The notes below the pieces were generated by a model. The model saw only the letters and a program-made list of their open reading frames with translations, made no database searches and was not told the DNA's origin. A DNA stretch of 64,000 nt, from positions 310,001 to 374,000 of the forward strand of contig CAWAMS010000004.1 of NCBI GenBank assembly GCA_963783245.1, read 5' to 3'. The position numbers and the translations under genes are program-made. Of this stretch, positions 36,567-45,247 are shown piece after piece (the stretch's first letter is position 1; each line of letters opens with the position of its first letter). This stretch comes from Bog-473 sp963783245. Lineage in GTDB: Bacteria > Actinomycetota > Acidimicrobiia > Acidimicrobiales > RAAP-2.

Positions 36567-36875
36567 TCAGTCCGAGGAGGGGAGTGGCGAGGCCTCTTTG
36601 GCGGCGAGCACCTCGTCACCGATGGAGAGTGAGCCGCTGCCCGCCTTGGTGCACAGGACCTCCACCGCCGGCTCGCCCGAGGCGTAGCGCTTGCCGATGA
36701 GCGTGCCTGCATCGTGGGGCGCCACGGGCTCTCCGCTGCGAGCCGTCGCATCAGCGAGCTCGACCATCGGTGTGCCGCCACAGCGCAGGTCCAGGTCCTC
36801 CTTGGGTGCCTTGATCACGATGACCTCCGTGTCGCAGACCACGCTGCTCAGTCGCAGCCCCGCTTTGGTGATCAC
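36567..36875 (-). CDS. small conserved protein associated with acyl-CoA catabolic genes, unknown function
   Basis: 102 residues starting at GTG 36875, with aggaggg 9 bases upstream. Recognisable segments: SVVCDTEVIVIKAP, DLRCGGTPMVELA, GKRYASGEPAVEVLCTKAGS and SLSIGDEVL, with three Cys (two of them in DLRCGG and VLCTKAG contexts). I recall similar short proteins beside CoA ligases in actinobacterial catabolic clusters, but I know of no assigned function. No signal peptide or membrane segment is visible. Convergent with the intact CoA ligase. Confidence 0.75.
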   Translation of the reverse strand: MITKAGLRLSSVVCDTEVIVIKAPKEDLDLRCGGTPMVELADATARSGEPVAPHDAGTLIGKRYASGEPAVEVLCTKAGSGSLSIGDEVLAAKEASPLPSSD

Positions 36876-37088
36876 TTCGGCCAACCCTCCTGTGGTGCGC
36901 CCCCGCTGGTCCGGCAGCCCCGAGAGCCTACCTGGCCCCTGGGAGTCGCTTCGAGTACCGCAACTCGACAGGCGGCCCGAGGCTGAAGCTGCGCCGTCGC
37001 TGCGGCTTCGCATAGGGTGCGAGGTCGCAACACTGGGGGCGCGGGGGATCAGCACCGGAATTTCCCGCCCGAGACGGAGGATCAGGGC

Positions 37089-37944
37089 ATGGAAAGCACC
37101 GAGATGGAGACCATCATCTACGAGAAGGATGGTCCGATCGCTCGCATCGTCCTCAACATGCCGAACAAGGCGAACATCCAGACTGCACAGCAGGTCTACG
37201 ACTTCGAGCAGTGCCTCAGGTGGGCCGATCAGGACGAAGAGGTCAAGGTCCTCATCCTCAAGGCCAACGGCAACGGGTTCTGCGCCGGTCACGCCATCGT
37301 GGATCCCGAAGAGATGCCCGAGGTCTACCCGACGACCGGTCCGACGATGGAGCGGACCTGGAAGAAGCACAACTACGACCTCTTCCTGTGGCCGCCGCTG
37401 AACTTGTGGGAATTCTCCAAGGCCACCATCGCCCAGGTCCACGGATACTGCGTCGGCGGGGGCACCGTCTACGGCTTCTTGTGCGACATCACGGTGGCGT
37501 CCGACGACGCCTACTTCCAGATGCCCCTTCCCCAGGGCTTCGGCCTGCCCGGCGCCCAGACGATCATGGAGCCCTGGGTCTTGATGAACTTCAAGCGCGC
37601 CTACGAGTACCTGTACCTGGGCAAGACGCTCTCGGCCGAAGACGCCAAGGAGTGGGGCTTCATCAACGACGTCGTGCCCGCGTGCCGAACTCGAGTCCAC
37701 CGTCGAGGAGATGGCGGCCACCATCGCCCAGATGCCGCTGACCACCATCATGACGATCAAGCAGTCGGTCAAGCGTGCATGGGAGGGCATGGGGATGCGC
37801 GTCAACATGCAGAACACCGCTGACTTCTGCACGATTGCGTCGAGTGCGTCCGATGTCCACGAGTTCATGGCGAAGCGGGCCGGCCGCCTGCCGCGCCAGG
37901 TGGCGGAGGACGGGGCCCAGGCGGTCAAGGCGGCAGAGTCCTAG
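37089..37944 (+). CDS. enoyl-CoA hydratase/isomerase family protein (one frameshift)
   Basis: ATG 37089 has ggagg upstream. The first about 200 residues include IARIVLNMPNKANIQTAQQV, NGFCAGHAIVDPEE and YCVGGGTVYGFLCDITVASD. Near 37682, after INDVVP, one base is skipped to continue RAELESTVEEMAATIAQMPL and on to the stop at 37944. Total about 284 residues. Family reaction is hydration or isomerisation of an enoyl-CoA. Upstream of the aldehyde dehydrogenase pair. Confidence 0.83.
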
Positions 37945-38018
37945 GAGGCGGGTCCGAGGAGAGAGTCCTGGGAGAAGGCTCGTCGGGCCGGCCAATGGGC
38001 TGACCTGGGTTCCTCACC

Positions 38019-38080
38019 GGCCGACCACCCGACCGGCCACCCGACTCGGCCACCCGACTCGTCCACCCGGTCGAAAACCC
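38019..38080. repeat. degenerate 12-13-base tandem repeat upstream of the ALDH pair
   Basis: About five copies of a unit ending in ccaccc (for example gaccggccaccc and gactcggccaccc) between the hydratase stop at 37944 and the ALDH start at 38143. No coding role is apparent. Confidence 0.7.
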
Positions 38081-38142
38081 GATGGCGGCCCACGGAGAGA
38101 GGGTTGTAGCGTTCGCAGCGGAGAAGCGGAAGGAAGCACACC

Positions 38143-39636
38143 ATGACAACTGATGCCACGGCTCTTCACGGAGAGCACCGGATGTTGATCGACGGCAAGC
38201 TCGTCGAGGCCAAGTCGGGCAAGGTGTTCGACAACATCAACCCGGCGACCGAAGAGGTGCTCGGTCAGGTCGCCGACGCCGGTCACGAGGATATGGACGA
38301 GGCCATCGCGGCCGCCCGCCGGGCGTTCGACGAGACGGCCTGGTCCACCGACAAGGAGTTGCGCAAGCGGTGTCTGTTCCAGTTGCAGGCCGCGCTCGAG
38401 GCCGAACGTGAGCTGCTCCGGGCCGAATTGGTGGCAGAGGTGGGGACTCCGGTCCTGCTGACGTACGGGCCACAGCTCGACGCCCCCCTCGCCGACGGCC
38501 TGGTCTGGCCCGCTCATTTCATCGACGAGTTCGCCTGGGAGCGCGACCTGCCTGAAGGCAACGCCTTCGGCATGCGCAGCTGGCGCAAGGTGACCAAGGA
38601 AGCCGTCGGCGTCGTGGGCGCCATCGTGCCGTGGAACTACCCCTTCGAGGTCTCCATCCAGAAGCTCGGGCAGGCTCTGGCCACCGGCAACACCGCGATC
38701 TTGAAGGCCGCCCCCAACACGCCGTGGAACGCCACGCGCATCGGCCGCCTGGTGGCCGAGCAGACCGACTTTCCTCCCGGTGTCCTGCAGGTGATCACCA
38801 CCTCGGACAATGCAGTGGCCGAAGACCTGGTGATCGACCCCCGGGTCGACCTCATCTCCTTCACCGGTTCGACCGCGGTCGGTCGCCGGATCATGGAGAA
38901 GGGTGCGCCGACCCTGAAGCGTCTCTTCCTCGAGCTCGGGGGCAAGTCGGCCGACATCATTCTCGACGACACCGACTTCGAGGCCAAGCTGTCGATGGCC
39001 TGGACCGTCTGCTCGCACGGTGGGCAGGGATGCGTGATGTACACCCGCATGTTGCTCCCGCGCTCGCGCTACGACGAGGGCATCGAGATCATCGCTGAGG
39101 GCTTCCGCAACGTCCCCTACGGCGATCCGACCGACCCGGGCAATATCCAGGGACCCCAGATCAGCGCCCTCCAGCGCGAGCGTGTCCTGGCGCACATCGA
39201 GCGGGGCAAGGCCGAAGGCGCCCGCGTGGTCGTCGGTGGGGGCCGGCCGGCCCAGTTCGAGAAGGGCTACTACGTCGAGCCGACCCTCTTCGCCGATGTC
39301 GAGAACTCGATGTCGATCGCCCAGCAGGAGATCTTCGGCCCCGTGCTGGTCGTCGTCCCCTTCGACGATGACGACGACGCCGTCCGCGTGGCCAACGACA
39401 GCGAGTACGGGCTGGGCGTGGGAGTCACCTCGGCCTCCGAGGAGCGCGCGATGGCGGTCGCCCGTCGTATCCGGGCCGGCACGGTGGGCGTCAACGGTGG
39501 CGTCTGGTACGGCCCCGATGCTCCCTTCGGCGGCTACAAGGCCAGTGGGATCGGCCGCCAGAACGGCATCGAGGGCTTCGAGCAGTACACAGAGACCAAG
39601 ACCTACGCCGGCGGGCTGCCTCCCAAAGAGGGCTGA
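38143..39636 (+). CDS. aldehyde dehydrogenase, first copy of a tandem pair
   Basis: 497 residues. The NAD-binding/oxyanion segment IVPWNYPFEVS, catalytic Glu E264 in LELGGKSA, catalytic Cys C297 in HGGQGCVM and the EIFGPVLVV segment mark a complete NAD(P)-dependent aldehyde dehydrogenase. ATG 38143 has ggaagg upstream. A very similar copy starts 12 bases after its stop. Oxidises an aldehyde to the acid, fitting alcohol dehydrogenase (SDR) and CoA-ligase steps nearby. Confidence 0.94.
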   Translation: MTTDATALHGEHRMLIDGKLVEAKSGKVFDNINPATEEVLGQVADAGHEDMDEAIAAARRAFDETAWSTDKELRKRCLFQLQAALEAERELLRAELVAEVGTPVLLTYGPQLDAPLADGLVWPAHFIDEFAWERDLPEGNAFGMRSWRKVTKEAVGVVGAIVPWNYPFEVSIQKLGQALATGNTAILKAAPNTPWNATRIGRLVAEQTDFPPGVLQVITTSDNAVAEDLVIDPRVDLISFTGSTAVGRRIMEKGAPTLKRLFLELGGKSADIILDDTDFEAKLSMAWTVCSHGGQGCVMYTRMLLPRSRYDEGIEIIAEGFRNVPYGDPTDPGNIQGPQISALQRERVLAHIERGKAEGARVVVGGGRPAQFEKGYYVEPTLFADVENSMSIAQQEIFGPVLVVVPFDDDDDAVRVANDSEYGLGVGVTSASEERAMAVARRIRAGTVGVNGGVWYGPDAPFGGYKASGIGRQNGIEGFEQYTETKTYAGGLPPKEG

Positions 39637-39647
39637 AGGAAGACATC

Positions 39648-41144
39648 ATGACGACGAGCGAAGCGCCGTCGCTCCAGGGAGAACACCGGATGCTGATCGA
39701 CGGCAAGCTCGTCGAGGCCAGGTCCGGCAAGGACTTCGACAACATCAACCCGGCCACCGAAGAAGTGCTCGGCCAGGTCGCCGATGCCGGACACGACGAC
39801 ATGGACGAGGCCATCGCGGCCGCACGTCGGGCCTTCGACGAGACGGTGTGGTCCACCGACAAGGAGCTGCGCAAGCACTGCCTGCTCCAGCTGCAAGCGG
39901 CGTTGGAAGGCGAGCGCGAGCTGTTCCGGGCCGAGCTGGTGGCCGAGGTGGGGTCACCGGTGACCCTGACGTACGGGCCGCACCTCGACATCCCGCTGGC
40001 GGAAGCCTTGATCTGGCCGGTGCAATTCATCGACGAGTTCGCCTGGGAGCGTGACCTGCCCGATGGTCACGCCTTCGGCCAGCACAGCTGGCGCAAGGTG
40101 ACCAAGGAAGCCATTGGTGTCGTCGGGGCCATCGTCCCGTGGAACGTCCCCTTCGAGGTCTCCCTCAACAAGCTGGGTCAGGGCCTGGCCACGGGGAACA
40201 CCGTGATCTTGAAGGCCGCCGCCAACACGCCGTGGAACGCCACGCGCATCGGTCGTCTCGTAGCGGAGCAGACCGACTTTCCTCCCGGTGTCCTCCAGGT
40301 GATCACCACCTCCGACAATGCAGTGGCCGAAGACCTGGTGGTCGACCCCCGGGTCGATCTCATCTCCTTCACCGGTTCGACCGCGGTAGGCCGGCACATC
40401 ATGGAGAAGGGCGCGCCGACCTTGAAGCGCCTCTTTCTCGAGCTCGGTGGCAAGTCGGCGAATATCATTCTGGACGACGCCGACTTCGAGGCCAAGCTGA
40501 GCAAGGCGTGGAGGATCTGCAACCACGGTGGCCAGGGCTGCTCAATGCTCACCCGCATGCTGTTGCCGCGCTCGCGCTACGACGAGGGCGTGGCCATCGT
40601 GGAGGAGGGTTTCCGCCACGTCCCCTATGGTGATCCGACCGACCCGGCCAACATCCAGGGACCCCAGATCAGTGCGCTGCAGCGCGATCGCGTCCTGGCG
40701 CACATAGAGCAGGGCAAGGCCGAGGGGGCCCGCTTGGTCATCGGCGGCGGTCGCCCGGCCCAGTTCGACAAGGGCTACTACGTGGAGCCGACCCTCTTCG
40801 CCGATGTCGAGAACTCGATGTCCATCGCCCAAAAGGAGATCTTCGGCCCGGTCCTGGTCATCGTGCCGTTCGAGGACGACGACGACGCTGTCCGCGTAGC
40901 CAACGAGAGCGACTATGGGCTCGGCCTGGGTGTTACCTCGGCTTCCGAGGAGCGGGCGGTGGCCGTGGCCAGGCGGATCCGTACAGGCACCGTCGACATC
41001 AACGGGGGTGTGTGGTACGGGGCTGACGCCCCCTTTGGTGGCTACAAGTCCAGCGGGATCGGCCGCCAGAACGGCATCGAGGGCTTCGAGCAGTACACCG
41101 AGACCAAGACCTACGCGGGTGCGCTGCCACCGGAGGACGGGTAG
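39648..41144 (+). CDS. aldehyde dehydrogenase, second copy of a tandem pair
   Basis: 498 residues, by eye over 80 percent identical to the preceding gene, clearly a tandem duplication. Catalytic E265 and C298 (GGQGCSML) are kept. The normally aromatic position in PWN[Y/F]P is Val here (VPWNVPFEVS), whereas the first copy has Tyr. Differences also cluster just before and after the catalytic Cys, which suggests altered substrate range. Ribosome binding site gaaggaag precedes ATG 39648. Confidence 0.94.
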   Translation: MTTSEAPSLQGEHRMLIDGKLVEARSGKDFDNINPATEEVLGQVADAGHDDMDEAIAAARRAFDETVWSTDKELRKHCLLQLQAALEGERELFRAELVAEVGSPVTLTYGPHLDIPLAEALIWPVQFIDEFAWERDLPDGHAFGQHSWRKVTKEAIGVVGAIVPWNVPFEVSLNKLGQGLATGNTVILKAAANTPWNATRIGRLVAEQTDFPPGVLQVITTSDNAVAEDLVVDPRVDLISFTGSTAVGRHIMEKGAPTLKRLFLELGGKSANIILDDADFEAKLSKAWRICNHGGQGCSMLTRMLLPRSRYDEGVAIVEEGFRHVPYGDPTDPANIQGPQISALQRDRVLAHIEQGKAEGARLVIGGGRPAQFDKGYYVEPTLFADVENSMSIAQKEIFGPVLVIVPFEDDDDAVRVANESDYGLGLGVTSASEERAVAVARRIRTGTVDINGGVWYGADAPFGGYKSSGIGRQNGIEGFEQYTETKTYAGALPPEDG

Positions 41145-41173
41145 GGGGGATCGATACCCGGCGCACGGCCCCC

Positions 41174-41189
41174 CGGCGCCGATGCGCCG
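41174..41189. terminator. GC-rich hairpin between convergent ALDH and ferredoxin genes
   Basis: cggcgc-cgat-gcgccg is a perfect 6-base stem with a 4-base loop in the 81-base gap between two convergent stops. There is no T-tract; the call rests on position and symmetry. Confidence 0.5.
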
Positions 41190-41225
41190 ACCAGAGATCG
41201 CCCACTCAGGGAGCACGGCCAATTG

Positions 41226-41603
41226 CTAGGCCTCGCTGATCTTTGCCACACCGTCCTTCTTGACGACGACGTCACCGTTGATCTTCATGCGACACGCCAA
41301 TCGGAATGGCGCATCACTCGCTCGGACACGGCGGATTCTGTCGAGCACCAGGCGTTCTTCCTTTTCGGGCTGCAACGCATGGGAGGCCCCACACTCAACC
41401 TCGAGGCAGCAGAACGTACACTGTGCCTGCCCGTAGCAGCGCGTCGGCCAGGAGTACCCGTTGCGCCACGCGGCCTCGAAGATCGTTTCAGCTTCCGCGA
41501 CCCTGATGCGCACGCCAAGTGGTCGGACTTCGACCACGCCCCCGAGGGCTTCGATGCCTCCCTGTTCTCGCGCTATGAGCCTCTCCTCCGGAAGCGAACC
41601 CAT
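41226..41603 (-). CDS. [2Fe-2S] ferredoxin, adrenodoxin/plant-like fold
   Basis: 125 residues. The cluster motif is CYGQAQCTFC (C-x5-C-x2-C, as in adrenodoxin-type ferredoxins) with the fourth Cys in RLACRMKINGD. Ten bases downstream of an SDR gene on the same strand and close to a Rieske oxygenase and P450s. A plausible electron donor to one of these oxygenases; no matching reductase is in the window. Confidence 0.88.
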   Translation of the reverse strand: MGSLPEERLIAREQGGIEALGGVVEVRPLGVRIRVAEAETIFEAAWRNGYSWPTRCYGQAQCTFCCLEVECGASHALQPEKEERLVLDRIRRVRASDAPFRLACRMKINGDVVVKKDGVAKISEA

Positions 41604-41612
41604 CGTCAGGGC

Positions 41613-42605
41613 TTACGGGCTCTCGTTGAAGTCCCAGCTTGGCACCAAGACGCCGTAGTCGTTCTTCCAATCGCCGATTTGCTCGAAGGGGGCCATCGGC
41701 ATCTTCAGGTTCCGCAGGGAGAGCCCGCTACAGACGGTATCCGCCAGTCCTTCGTACACCCCGGCGGGATCGGTGAGGAAGTTCTTCTCCATGACTCTCT
41801 CCTCGGAAGGCTCGGTCCACAGCACGTACCTGTTGCCGCGAGCTTCGAATAATCGCCCACTGACATGACCGGCCTCGGGAGACGCCAGGAACACGATGAG
41901 CGGAACGACATGGGCGGGATCGTTGATGGTCCCCGTCGCTTTCTCACTGGCCAGGGGTCCCTGCCGCTGCGCAGCCGAACCAGAGACGTCATGCATACGT
42001 GTTGCCGCGTCCGGGCGAACGCAGTTCGCTGTCACGTTGTAGGCCACGAGGGCGTTGGCACAGGATCGGGTGAACCCGAGCACGCCGGACTTGGCTGTCG
42101 AGTACGCCAGCAGCGTGGGCTGGGAGACCAAAGAAGCGCCCGAGGCATAGTTGATCAACCTCCCATACTCCTTCCTGGCCACCCAGTGTTTGGCTGCGAA
42201 GTGCGTGGTGTTGAAATAGCCGCGCAGGTGGACGTTCAAAATCGCGTCGAAGTCCTCCGGGGACGTATCGACAGGAGTGCCGAAGCGGATGATCCCTGCG
42301 CAGTTGACCAGGATGTCGAGCTTCCCGTAGGTGTCGATGGCCTTGTTCACCATGGCCTCAGCGTCGGCCCAGTCGGAAATGTCGCCGCCATCTGCAATGG
42401 CCGTCCCGCCCTCCGCGACGATCTGATCGGCTACCAGCTTGGCAGGCTCAGGATCGCGTCCACCGCCTGTCGCCAGTGAGCCCACATCATTGACGACGAT
42501 CTGGGCACCTTCGCGGGCCAACCCGAGAGCGGTGGCGCGACCCAAACCGCCACCCCCACCATTGACCACGGCGACCAAACCCTCGAGCCTTCCAGCCACG
42601 AACAT
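41613..42605 (-). CDS. short-chain dehydrogenase/reductase, 17-beta-HSD4/multifunctional-enzyme-like
   Basis: 330 residues from ATG 42605 (MFVAGRLEGLVAVVNGGGGG). The cofactor motif is NGGGGGLG rather than TGxxxGxG. The long insert ATGGGRDPEPAKLVADQI after the second strand is typical of the hydroxyacyl-CoA dehydrogenase domain of peroxisomal-type multifunctional enzymes. Catalytic YSTAKSG is present. The C-terminal 60 residues beyond the SDR core are unassigned. Probably oxidises a 3-hydroxyacyl-CoA or ring alcohol. Divergent from the Rieske gene. Confidence 0.86.
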   Translation of the reverse strand: MFVAGRLEGLVAVVNGGGGGLGRATALGLAREGAQIVVNDVGSLATGGGRDPEPAKLVADQIVAEGGTAIADGGDISDWADAEAMVNKAIDTYGKLDILVNCAGIIRFGTPVDTSPEDFDAILNVHLRGYFNTTHFAAKHWVARKEYGRLINYASGASLVSQPTLLAYSTAKSGVLGFTRSCANALVAYNVTANCVRPDAATRMHDVSGSAAQRQGPLASEKATGTINDPAHVVPLIVFLASPEAGHVSGRLFEARGNRYVLWTEPSEERVMEKNFLTDPAGVYEGLADTVCSGLSLRNLKMPMAPFEQIGDWKNDYGVLVPSWDFNESP

Positions 42606-42745
42606 GCCCCTCTCGACGACGGGATCAGCGATAGCGGGCAGCAGCGAGCCCCCCGGAAAATACTGCAAGATCTGCTGCGGACAACGAAGCTACACCGCGA
42701 AGAGCGGGGCGGGGCAGGTGCACGTGCCCACCGCAACCAGGACGT

Positions 42746-42784
42746 CGTCGTACACTTGGAGGAGTTGGGACCTCGTCGTACACT
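42746..42784. promoter_or_regulatory. direct repeat upstream of the Rieske oxygenase gene
   Basis: cgtcgtacact occurs at 42746-42756 and again at 42774-42784, 28 bases apart, in the 238-base divergent region between the SDR and the Rieske gene. This could be paired binding sites for a regulator; no regulator gene is adjacent. Confidence 0.4.
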
Positions 42785-42843
42785 CGGGGGGCTATGACTG
42801 TCGTGGATGAGCCAACTTCCGTTTCGCGGGGCGCGAGACGTCG

Positions 42844-44178
42844 ATGGTGCCGTTCCGGATCACCGATGATCAGTTGATCCCGGCTGGGCGGTACACGAGC
42901 CAGGAGTTCCACGATTGGGAGCGCGAGCGGCTGTGGCCCCGGGTGTGGCAGGTGGCGTGCCGCGAGGAGGACCTGCCCCGTGTCGGGGACTTCATGGAGT
43001 ACACGATCATGGAGTACTCCATCCTGGTGGTGCGCAACCAGAGCGGGGTTATCAGGGCCTTTCATAACGCCTGTCGGCATCGGGCCACCCAGTTGGGTCA
43101 GGGCACGGGGTCGTTCCCGACGGGGCAGATCGTGTGCCCGTTCCATGGTTGGAAGTACGACCTGGACGGGACCAGCACGTATGTCTATGCCCGTCAAGGG
43201 TTCCGACCGGAGTGCGTGGAGCACGCGGAGATCGATTTGAAGCCGGTGCAGGTGGCGATCCGATGGGGGATGGTGTGGGTGAACGCAGACCCGAACGCCC
43301 CGAGCCTGGAGGATTCGCTAGGGGGAATCGCGGAGTACATCGATCCGTTGCGGATGGATCTGATGCGCGTGCAATGGTGGAAGCAGATCCGCCTGGAGGC
43401 CAACTGGAAGGTGGCGCAGGAGGCCTTCTTCGAGGCGTACCACGTCATGCAGGCCCACCCCGAGCTCGCCATGTTCGTCGAGGGTGACGCGCTCAACATG
43501 GACACCTTCGACAGCTCCGTCCCGCTGATCCCGATCCCCGGCTTGGGACACTGGGCCCACGTCTTGGCGAGCCACAACTTCGGGACGCCGGAGGGTCTCC
43601 AGGAGGGCGCGTCGAGCGGTGATTCCATGGTCGCCATCAATCGGGCGAACTGGTTCGGCACACGAGCGCAGATCACCCAGCGGGTCTACGAGATCCAAGA
43701 AGAGCTCCTCGCCAGCGGGGTGCCCTGTGACGATCACCTTGGAACGGTCTTGATGAACGCGGTGTTCGAGGATGCGCGCGCACGCAACGTTCCGTTGCCG
43801 ATGCCGACGGACAAGTCCACAGCATGGGCGCACGTATTCCCCAACATGACGTTCGTGAGCGGCTACGGCAGCTCACTGATCTACCGGTCCCGTCCCGACG
43901 GGAACAATCCCAACGCGTGCATTTACGACTTCTGGTCCGTGGAGATCCCGCCCGCCGGGACCGAGTCGCCCAAGCCGGTTCAGGCGACCGACGAGTTCTT
44001 CGAGAGCCTGTTCATAGTCCAGCAGGACAAGGGCAACATCGAACGCCAGCAAGTCGGTCTGCGATCCCTGGGTTATCGGGAGAACCGTTTGGCGACCTCC
44101 TACGAAAGAAGCATCACGCTGTTCCATCGTCGCCTCGATCAGGTCCTCGCTGAGCCCCCAGCGGGCCTCGACCGCTAG
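42844..44178 (+). CDS. Rieske non-heme iron oxygenase, alpha subunit
   Basis: 444 residues. The Rieske cluster ligands are C77 and H79 (ACRHRA), then C98 and H101 (VCPFHGW). The catalytic domain shows NWKVAQEAFFEAYHVMQAHP with iron ligands H200 and H205. The family hydroxylates aromatic or alicyclic rings, or demethylates, using electrons from a ferredoxin/reductase. No beta subunit or reductase gene is adjacent, so it is of the alpha-only type. A cupin gene converges on it. Confidence 0.93.
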   Translation: MVPFRITDDQLIPAGRYTSQEFHDWERERLWPRVWQVACREEDLPRVGDFMEYTIMEYSILVVRNQSGVIRAFHNACRHRATQLGQGTGSFPTGQIVCPFHGWKYDLDGTSTYVYARQGFRPECVEHAEIDLKPVQVAIRWGMVWVNADPNAPSLEDSLGGIAEYIDPLRMDLMRVQWWKQIRLEANWKVAQEAFFEAYHVMQAHPELAMFVEGDALNMDTFDSSVPLIPIPGLGHWAHVLASHNFGTPEGLQEGASSGDSMVAINRANWFGTRAQITQRVYEIQEELLASGVPCDDHLGTVLMNAVFEDARARNVPLPMPTDKSTAWAHVFPNMTFVSGYGSSLIYRSRPDGNNPNACIYDFWSVEIPPAGTESPKPVQATDEFFESLFIVQQDKGNIERQQVGLRSLGYRENRLATSYERSITLFHRRLDQVLAEPPAGLDR

Positions 44179-44231
44179 CCGTTCCGGGCTGTGCTACCTG
44201 GTCTTTCCGCTCTCTGTGGAACGCGAAACGC

Positions 44232-44687
44232 CTAGTCGGAGACGACCCAATGCGACCACGATTCTGGAACCTCGGGAGCGAAGTTCACCGGGTTCGGCAT
44301 CCGTCCCATCGCGAGATGGCAGGCTGGGCCACTCGTATCCGCCCCGTGCATGTGCACGATCCCGCCTGGTAACGAGACGAACCCTCCCTCCGCGATGACG
44401 ACGTCCTCGCCACCGTCGAGTGCGATGACCCCGGTTCCACTCACGTAGTACAGGACCTGGTCATGTGCGTGGGTATGCGGCCTCACCCGTGTCCCCGCCT
44501 CGTAGAACAACGCAGTCACGTAAACGTCGTCGGTGCCGAGATTCTGCGAGATCGCCTGACTCAACGCGTTTCCGGCGAAGATCGGGCCATCTCCTTGCGG
44601 CATGAGCTCACCGTCGCGGAGCGACACTATCGGGGGTGTGTGCATTGGAGGTCGGACGGTCGGTGCTCTGGCGAGCCCGTTCGCCAT
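44232..44687 (-). CDS. cupin-domain protein
   Basis: 151 residues with the cupin metal motif PHTHAHDQVLYYVSGTG (motif 1) and PGGIVHMHGADTSG (motif 2). ATG 44687 has aaggag very close upstream; an alternative start is Met15. Small single-domain cupins include dioxygenases, isomerases and ligand-binding proteins; the function here is unassigned. It sits next to the Rieske oxygenase, so a role on its product is plausible. Confidence 0.83.
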   Translation of the reverse strand: MANGLARAPTVRPPMHTPPIVSLRDGELMPQGDGPIFAGNALSQAISQNLGTDDVYVTALFYEAGTRVRPHTHAHDQVLYYVSGTGVIALDGGEDVVIAEGGFVSLPGGIVHMHGADTSGPACHLAMGRMPNPVNFAPEVPESWSHWVVSD

Positions 44688-44722
44688 GCTCCTTTCGATC
44701 TGTAGGTGCGGATGTGGGGACA

Positions 44723-44735
44723 GTCGTAGAACGAC
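44723..44735. promoter_or_regulatory. 13-base inverted repeat upstream of the cupin gene
   Basis: gtcgt-aga-acgac is a perfect inverted repeat 36 bases before the cupin start, within the minus-strand set cupin/ferredoxin. A possible operator; also a chance palindrome. Confidence 0.35.
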
Positions 44736-44839
44736 GGAACTGGTTCTGCTCTTGATGAGTGAATCTCAGCTGCTTCGACATCTGAGTATGCGCCCCCGGA
44801 AAGCGGTTGTAAAGGCATGAAAAGCGTGCTCCACGTCAC

Positions 44840-45070
44840 TCAGTGAGGCGCCATCGTCGTCCGTATGGTGATGGCGCCTTCCGGACAGTTGGCCACGGCC
44901 CGGCGCGCGTTGTCGATCAATTCGGGGGGTACGACACCGTCTCCGTGCTCGGAAGAGATGCCCATGTCGTCGACGTCGAAGAGCTCCGGCGCGTAGACAG
45001 AGCAGCGGTTATGCCCCTGACATTTCTCACTGTCCACGTGCACTCGGAGAGAATCAGCATCTTTTGTCAC
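44840..45070 (-). CDS. [3Fe-4S]-type ferredoxin, P450 partner class
   Basis: 76 residues. Cluster ligands: C in EKCQGHNRC (the second canonical Cys is replaced by His), and C in ANCPEGAI, giving the three-Cys pattern of actinobacterial P450 ferredoxins. GTG 45070 has ggagg 6 bases upstream. It diverges from the P450 at 45248, with 177 bases between them. Likely electron donor to that P450. Confidence 0.9.
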   Translation of the reverse strand: MTKDADSLRVHVDSEKCQGHNRCSVYAPELFDVDDMGISSEHGDGVVPPELIDNARRAVANCPEGAITIRTTMAPH

Positions 45071-45247
45071 AAGCCGCCTCCAGATCAGACTCGGATCAGG
45101 ACGTTAGTCCCAGGGTCCTCGACCGCCCCAGGCCTGGTTCTGTCACGGTGATCGGAGTGCGCGGCTCGGATTCGGTGGTAAAACAAGTCGGGACTGTTGT
45201 TGCGCCACGCAAGAGAGAGTTCCTGTCGTAGGAAAAGGGGGAGTGCC

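Noticed and set aside
36567..37928. 453-codon minus-strand reading covering both the small conserved gene and the antisense of the hydratase at 37089
   Set aside because: Only the last 102 codons, after a good ribosome binding site, look like a protein; the rest is antisense of the hydratase.
38143..41144. Tandem ALDH pair as a mobile-element duplication
   Set aside because: No transposase, terminal inverted repeats or target-site duplication are visible; simple tandem duplication is sufficient.
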